From Actinoallomurus sp048498315 (GTDB taxonomy: Bacteria; Actinomycetota; Actinomycetes; Streptosporangiales; Streptosporangiaceae), in assembly GCA_048498315.1 (NCBI GenBank), contig JBEHYF010000187.1, positions 1-9,577 of the forward strand: a stretch of 9,577 nucleotides of DNA, given 5' to 3'. Made by a program: the position numbers and the translations under genes. Within the stretch, counting starts at the first letter, position 1; the number at the start of each line of letters is the position of its first letter. The notes below the pieces were generated by a model. It searched no databases, had not been told where the DNA came from, and worked only from the letters and a program-made list of their open reading frames with translations. Shown piece by piece: positions 6,145 through 9,577 of this stretch.

Positions 6145-6252
6145 GCACGAGTCCCTGAAGCACCCGTCCCTGAGGCACGGGTCCCGGAGCACGAGCCCAC
6201 CGAGAACGAGCCCACCGAGAACGAGCCCACCGAGAACGAGCCCACCGAGAAC
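6145..6252. repeat. 15-base tandem repeat (seven units) downstream of the oxidoreductase gene
   Basis: Four perfect copies of GAGCCCACCGAGAAC run from 6193 to 6252. They are preceded by three degenerate 15-base units starting at 6145, 6160 and 6175 (GCACGAGTCCCTGAA type), with a 3-base offset before the perfect block. The period is a multiple of three. On the plus strand, in the frame of the preceding gene, it reads ARVPE, APVPE, ARVPE, H, then EPTEN four times. It lies just before the shared hairpin between convergent genes. The perfect copies imply recent expansion by slippage; the unit count may vary between strains. Confidence 0.85.
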
Positions 6253-6254
6253 GA

Positions 6255-6289
6255 GCGAGGCCGTGGCATCTCGGGTGCCACGGCCTCGC
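6255..6289. terminator. Bidirectional hairpin terminator between the oxidoreductase and lon
   Basis: GCGAGGCCGTGGCA (6255-6268) and TGCCACGGCCTCGC (6276-6289) form a perfect 14-bp stem with a 7-base loop. It lies between two convergent genes, 26 bases past the lon stop and about 145 bases past the oxidoreductase stop. There is no T-run on either side, which is usual in actinomycetes. Confidence 0.75.
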
Positions 6290-6315
6290 GGTGGAACAAC
6301 GACGGGAGACGGTCG

Positions 6316-8718
6316 TCAGGCGGCGACCGTATGCGCCGCCGTCGCCGGCTCCAGGGCCAGCTCCAGCACCTCGCGGACGTCGCTGACCGGGTGCACGGTG
6401 AGCTGCTCCAGCACCTCGGCCGGCACATCGTCCAGGTCCGGCTCGTTGCGCTTCGGGATGATCACGGTGGTCATCCCCGCGCGGTGCGCGGCGAGCAGCT
6501 TCTGTTTGACGCCGCCGATCGGCAGCACCCGCCCGGTCAGCGACACCTCGCCGGTCATCGCCACGTCTGCACGGACCGGCCGGCCGGACAGCAGCGACGC
6601 CAGTGCGGTCGTCATCGTGACGCCGGCGCTCGGCCCATCCTTGGGCACCGCGCCCGCGGGCACGTGGACGTGCACGCCGCGGTCCTTCAGGTCGCCGACC
6701 GGCAGCTCCAGCTCCGCCCCGCGCGAGCGCAGGTACGACAGCGCGATCCGGGCCGACTCCTTCATGACGTCGCCGAGCTGGCCGGTCAGCGTGACGCCGG
6801 TGTCGCCGGTCTCCTTGTCGGCCAGCGACGCCTCGACGTAGAGCACGTCGCCGCCCGCGCCGGTGACCGCCAGGCCGGTGGCCACGCCCGGCACCGCCGT
6901 ACGGCGCTCGGACTCCTTCAGCGAGGTCTCCGGCGTGAACCGGGGCCGGCCGAGGTGGTCGCGCAGGTCGCCGGCGCCGACCGTGACCGGCAGCGCGATA
7001 TCGCCCAGCGCGACCTTGGCCGCGACCTTGCGCAGCACCCGCGCGATCGACCGCTCCAGGTTCCGCACCCCCGCCTCGCGGGTGTACTCGGCCGCCAGCA
7101 GCCGCAGCGCGTCCTCGCCGATCGTCACCTCATCGGTGGTCAGGCCCGCCCGCTCGAGCTGGCGCGGCAGCAGGTGGTCACGGGCGATGGCGACCTTCTC
7201 GTCCTCGGTGTAGCCGTCCAGCTCGACCAGCTCCATGCGGTCCAGCAGCGGCCCCGGGATCGTCTCCAGCGCGTTCGCCGTGGCCAGGAACACCACGTCG
7301 GACAGGTCGAGCTCGACCTCCAGGTAGTGGTCGCGGAACGTGTGGTTCTGCGCCGGGTCCAGCACCTCGAGCAGTGCCGCCGTCGGGTCGCCACGGTAGT
7401 CGGCGCCGACCTTGTCGATCTCGTCGAGTAGCACGACCGGGTTCATCGTGCCCGCCTCGCGGATCGCCCGGACGATGCGGCCCGGCAGCGCGCCGACGTA
7501 CGTGCGCCGGTGCCCGCGGATCTCCGCCTCGTCGCGGACGCCGCCGAGCGCGACGCGCACGAACTTACGGCCCATGGCCCGCGCGACCGACTCGCCGAGC
7601 GAGGTCTTGCCGACACCGGGCGGGCCGACCAGGGCCAGCACGGCGCCGGAGCGCCGGCCGCCGATCACGCCGAGGCCGCGGTCCTCCCGGCGCTTGCGCA
7701 CCGCGAGGTACTCCACGATCCGTTCCTTGACGTCGTCCAGGCCGGTATGGTCCTCGTCCAGGATCCGCCGGGCGCCGGCGATGTCGTAGGCGTCCTCGGT
7801 CCGCTCGTTCCACGGGATGTCCAGGATGGTGTCCAGCCAGGTGCGGATCCAGCCGCCCTCCGGCGATTGGTCGGAGGTCCGCTCCAGTTTGCCGACCTCC
7901 TTCAGCGCCGCCTCCCGGACCTTCTCCGGCAGGTCGGCGGCCTCCACCCGGGCGCGGTAGTCCTCCTCCTCCGAGGACGGGTCGCCGTTCAGCTCGTTCA
8001 GCTCCTTGCGGATCGCGGCGAGCTGCTGGCGCAGCAGGAACTCCTTCTGCTGCTTCTCCACGCCCTCCTCGACGTCCTTGCGGATCGTCTCGGCGACGTC
8101 CAGCTCGGCGAGGTGCTCGCGAGTCCAGCCGATGGCCAGCTCCAGCCGCTCGGTCACGTCGGCGGTCTCCAGGATCCGCACCTTCTGCTCGGCGGTCAGG
8201 TACGACGCGTAACCGGCGCGGTCCGCCATCACCGACGGATCGTCGATCTGGCGGATCATGTCCACGACCTGCCAGGCGCCGCGCTTCTCCAGCACGCCGA
8301 CGACGAGCGCCTTGTACTCCTTGGCCAGCTCGTCGGCCCGCGGCCCGAGACCGGTGTCCTCGACCTCGGTGCCCTCGACCCACAGCGCCGCGCCCGGCCC
8401 GGTCGTGCCCGACCCGACGCGCACCCGCGCGACGCCGCGGACGACCGCGCCCGGTCCGCCGTTCGGCAGCCTGCCGGTCTGCTCGACCACGCCGAGCGTG
8501 CCGACGGCCGCGTACCGCCCGTTCAGCCGCGGGACAAGGAGCACGCGGGGCTTCTCCTCCGAGCGGATCCCCGGGCCGCGGGACGGGCCGGTCGCCGCGC
8601 GCGCCGCGTCGATCGCCGCCCGCACATCGCTCTCCGACAGGTCGAGCGGCACGACCATCGCCGGCAGCACGACCTCGTCGTCCAGGGGCAGGACCGGCAG
8701 GGTGACGATCTTGCTCAT
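6316..8718 (-). CDS. lon: ATP-dependent protease Lon (LonA type)
   Basis: An 800-residue cytoplasmic AAA+ serine protease that degrades misfolded and short-lived regulatory proteins. Seen: an N-terminal LAN substrate-binding domain from about 5 to 205, a coiled linker about 210-280, Walker A GPPGVGKT at 365-372, GHRRTYVGALPGRI at 402-415, Walker B VVLLDEID at 428-435, then the S16 protease domain with PKDGPSAG carrying nucleophile S697 and GGVKQKLLAA carrying K740. The Ser-to-Lys spacing of 43 is the same as in E. coli Lon (S679/K722). All catalytic parts are intact. The ATG at 8718 (MSKIVTLPVLPLDDEVV) has GGAGG 4 bases upstream; an open extension to 8889 would read through the operator and is rejected. 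Heat-shock control by HspR is predicted from the HAIR sequence just upstream. Confidence 0.97.
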   Translation of the reverse strand: MSKIVTLPVLPLDDEVVLPAMVVPLDLSESDVRAAIDAARAATGPSRGPGIRSEEKPRVLLVPRLNGRYAAVGTLGVVEQTGRLPNGGPGAVVRGVARVRVGSGTTGPGAALWVEGTEVEDTGLGPRADELAKEYKALVVGVLEKRGAWQVVDMIRQIDDPSVMADRAGYASYLTAEQKVRILETADVTERLELAIGWTREHLAELDVAETIRKDVEEGVEKQQKEFLLRQQLAAIRKELNELNGDPSSEEEDYRARVEAADLPEKVREAALKEVGKLERTSDQSPEGGWIRTWLDTILDIPWNERTEDAYDIAGARRILDEDHTGLDDVKERIVEYLAVRKRREDRGLGVIGGRRSGAVLALVGPPGVGKTSLGESVARAMGRKFVRVALGGVRDEAEIRGHRRTYVGALPGRIVRAIREAGTMNPVVLLDEIDKVGADYRGDPTAALLEVLDPAQNHTFRDHYLEVELDLSDVVFLATANALETIPGPLLDRMELVELDGYTEDEKVAIARDHLLPRQLERAGLTTDEVTIGEDALRLLAAEYTREAGVRNLERSIARVLRKVAAKVALGDIALPVTVGAGDLRDHLGRPRFTPETSLKESERRTAVPGVATGLAVTGAGGDVLYVEASLADKETGDTGVTLTGQLGDVMKESARIALSYLRSRGAELELPVGDLKDRGVHVHVPAGAVPKDGPSAGVTMTTALASLLSGRPVRADVAMTGEVSLTGRVLPIGGVKQKLLAAHRAGMTTVIIPKRNEPDLDDVPAEVLEQLTVHPVSDVREVLELALEPATAAHTVAA

Positions 8719-8731
8719 CAAGCCTCCAAAC

Positions 8732-8752
8732 CTTGAGTCATTCACACTCAAG
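8732..8752. promoter_or_regulatory. HAIR operator (HspR binding site) of lon
   Basis: CTTGAGT (8732-8738), 7 bases, ACTCAAG (8746-8752): a perfect copy of the HspR-associated inverted repeat. HspR represses dnaK, clpB and, in Streptomyces, lon in unstressed cells. The site ends 14 bases before the lon ATG, so it overlaps the 5' leader or the transcription start. I could not place the -10/-35 boxes with confidence; the AT-rich AAATTTATCAAGG lies just upstream on the minus strand. Confidence 0.92.
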
Positions 8753-8861
8753 AAATGAGAGCCTTGATAAATTTCCGCGGACCGTTCGCCCACAGCGATC
8801 ACCGTCCGGGCGTCCCGTCCCGTCCGCGCACCAGGGTCCGCACGGCTTCGGCGGGTGGGCG

Positions 8862-8883
8862 GCCGGCGGTCATCGCCGCCGGC
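8862..8883 (-). terminator. Candidate hairpin terminator after the short-chain dehydrogenase
   Basis: GCCGGCGG (8862-8869) and CCGCCGGC (8876-8883) pair perfectly around a 6-base loop, 2 bases downstream of the dehydrogenase stop on the minus strand. It would separate that gene from the independently regulated lon. No T-run. Confidence 0.5.
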
Positions 8884-8885
8884 GA

Positions 8886-9577
8886 TCAAGCGCTGGCGCC
8901 CCCGTCGATGACCAGGTCGTGACCGACCGCGAAGCCCGCTTCGGGCGACGCGAGCCAGAGCACGGCAGAGGCCGCTTCGGCGAGTGTGCCGACCCTGCCG
9001 ATCGGCAGTGCGTGCCTCACCCGCTCGGCGCGGCCGGCCTCCGTCTCGCCGGGCCGCAGGGACATGGGGGTGTCGATGGGCCCCGGGCTGATCGCGTTGA
9101 TGCGGATTCCGGCCCCGATGTACTCCTTCGCGGCCGCCCGGCTCAGCGCGCTCACGGCCGCCTTGGACGCCGCATAGGCGCCGAGGAACGGCACTCGCAT
9201 GTGAGCTCCCAGGTTGGAGGCGGTGTTGACGATCACGCCGCCGCCGTTGTCGCGCATGTAGGCGATCTGGTGTTTCATGGCGAGGAAGACACCGGTCAGG
9301 TTCACGGCGAGCTGGCGGTCCCAGGCGGCCTCGTCCATGTCCGCGAGCGGCCCGGCCTCGAGCACTCCCGCGTTGTTGAACGCGATGTGCAGGCCGCCGT
9401 GGCGCTCCACGGTGGTCGCGACGAGCCGGGCGACGTCCTCGGAGGAGGAGACGTCGGCGGTCACGGCGTCGGCCCGGCCGCCTTCGTCCTCGATCAGCTT
9501 CACGGTCTGCTCAAGGGGGCCGGCACCGCGCCCGGCGACCACCACGGTCGCGCCCTCCCGGGCGAAGGCGAGCGCGG
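8886..9577 (-). CDS. SDR family oxidoreductase (partial, N-terminus beyond right edge)
   Basis: Classical short-chain dehydrogenase/reductase with an NAD(P)-binding Rossmann fold; substrate unknown. 229 residues are visible. The reading frame runs off the right edge upstream of ALAFAREGATVVVAGR, so the first 20 or so residues with the TGxxxGIG glycine motif are missing. Seen in order: the strand-2 AGR segment, ADVSSSEDV, FNNAGVLEAG (the NNAG motif), NTAS with the catalytic Ser, YAASK (Tyr codon at 9176-9174, Lys at 9164-9162), and ISPGPIDTPM. AGR rather than an acidic residue after strand 2 suggests NADPH use, though the evidence is thin. The C-terminus ends DGGASA, as usual for FabG-like SDRs of about 250 residues. 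A hairpin follows the stop. No link with lon or the inositol genes is evident. Confidence 0.92.
   Translation of the reverse strand, partial: ALAFAREGATVVVAGRGAGPLEQTVKLIEDEGGRADAVTADVSSSEDVARLVATTVERHGGLHIAFNNAGVLEAGPLADMDEAAWDRQLAVNLTGVFLAMKHQIAYMRDNGGGVIVNTASNLGAHMRVPFLGAYAASKAAVSALSRAAAKEYIGAGIRINAISPGPIDTPMSLRPGETEAGRAERVRHALPIGRVGTLAEAASAVLWLASPEAGFAVGHDLVIDGGASA

Noticed and set aside
5521..6192. Minus-strand frame with LRDPC/LRDGC/FRDSC pentads resembling pentapeptide repeats
   Set aside because: Only four degenerate pentads, produced by reading the 15-base DNA repeat backwards; the rest is antisense to the Ddn-like gene.
6145..6252. CRISPR array
   Set aside because: The 15-base units are directly abutting with no spacers and there are no cas genes; it is a minisatellite-type repeat.
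6036..6428. Minus-strand frame with SFSVG repeated four times
   Set aside because: Another reading of the same 15-base repeat, overlapping the lon 3' end out of frame; no ribosome binding site or domain.
6331..8736. Long plus-strand open frames opposite lon
   Set aside because: Low-complexity Arg/Gln/Leu-rich translations without family resemblance, while the minus strand encodes an intact Lon with all catalytic residues.
8719..8889. 57-codon N-terminal extension of lon
   Set aside because: It would translate through the HAIR operator, lacks Lon similarity, and the ATG at 8718 has a well-placed GGAGG and the usual Lon N-terminus.
1..9577. A wholly new multi-gene system (defence, mobile element or secondary metabolism)
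   Set aside because: Every substantial gene falls in a known family, and no transposase, integrase, toxin/antitoxin, nuclease or biosynthetic core gene is visible.

Overview
The window is very GC-rich. Its coding genes end almost every codon in G or C, use GTG starts often and carry strong GGAGG-type ribosome binding sites. A perfect HspR-type operator (HAIR) sits in front of a lon gene. Together these point to a high-GC actinomycete; a Micromonosporaceae- or Streptomyces-like genus is a guess, since nothing here fixes the genus.

Left half (1-4656): a myo-inositol catabolic operon on the minus strand. In transcription order it holds iolG (inositol 2-dehydrogenase, 4455-3463), an IolE-like TIM-barrel protein (3353-2502), iolC (5-dehydro-2-deoxygluconokinase, 2505-1522), a class I (beta/alpha)8 aldolase of the Cgl0159 type (1525-638) and iolB (5-deoxy-glucuronate isomerase, from 641 and running off the left edge). 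The last three junctions are 4-base GTGA stop/start overlaps. The exception is the iolG/IolE-like junction, where a 113-base insertion carries a near-copy of the junction itself plus degenerate 17-19-base tandem repeats. The steps represented are inositol to inosose (IolG), dehydration (IolE-like), isomerisation (IolB), phosphorylation (IolC) and probably cleavage (aldolase). The hydrolase IolD and the semialdehyde dehydrogenase IolA are not in the window and may lie beyond the left edge.

Control region (4456-4656): a GntR/HutC-family regulator (4657-5394, plus strand) is divergent from iolG. The 201-base gap is AT-rich in its middle and holds a good sigma70-type promoter for iolG. An 18-base word in the spacer of that promoter recurs, with one mismatch and one indel, inside the iolG coding sequence, where codon choice is unusually A/T-rich. 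A match to the motif recalled for Corynebacterium IolR lies next to the -35.

Right half (5395-9577): a small F420-dependent-type (Ddn/DUF385) oxidoreductase (5611-6111, plus) with an inverted-repeat operator candidate in front and a 15-base tandem repeat behind it; a perfect 14-bp hairpin between it and the convergent lon gene; Lon protease (8718-6316, minus) with the HAIR operator just upstream; and a short-chain dehydrogenase (minus), cut by the right edge and missing its N-terminus. I see no RNA genes, insertion sequences, CRISPR arrays or phage genes, and no wholly new multi-gene system. The points most worth following are the duplicated operator-like word, the rebuilt iolG/IolE-like junction, and the unassigned aldolase.
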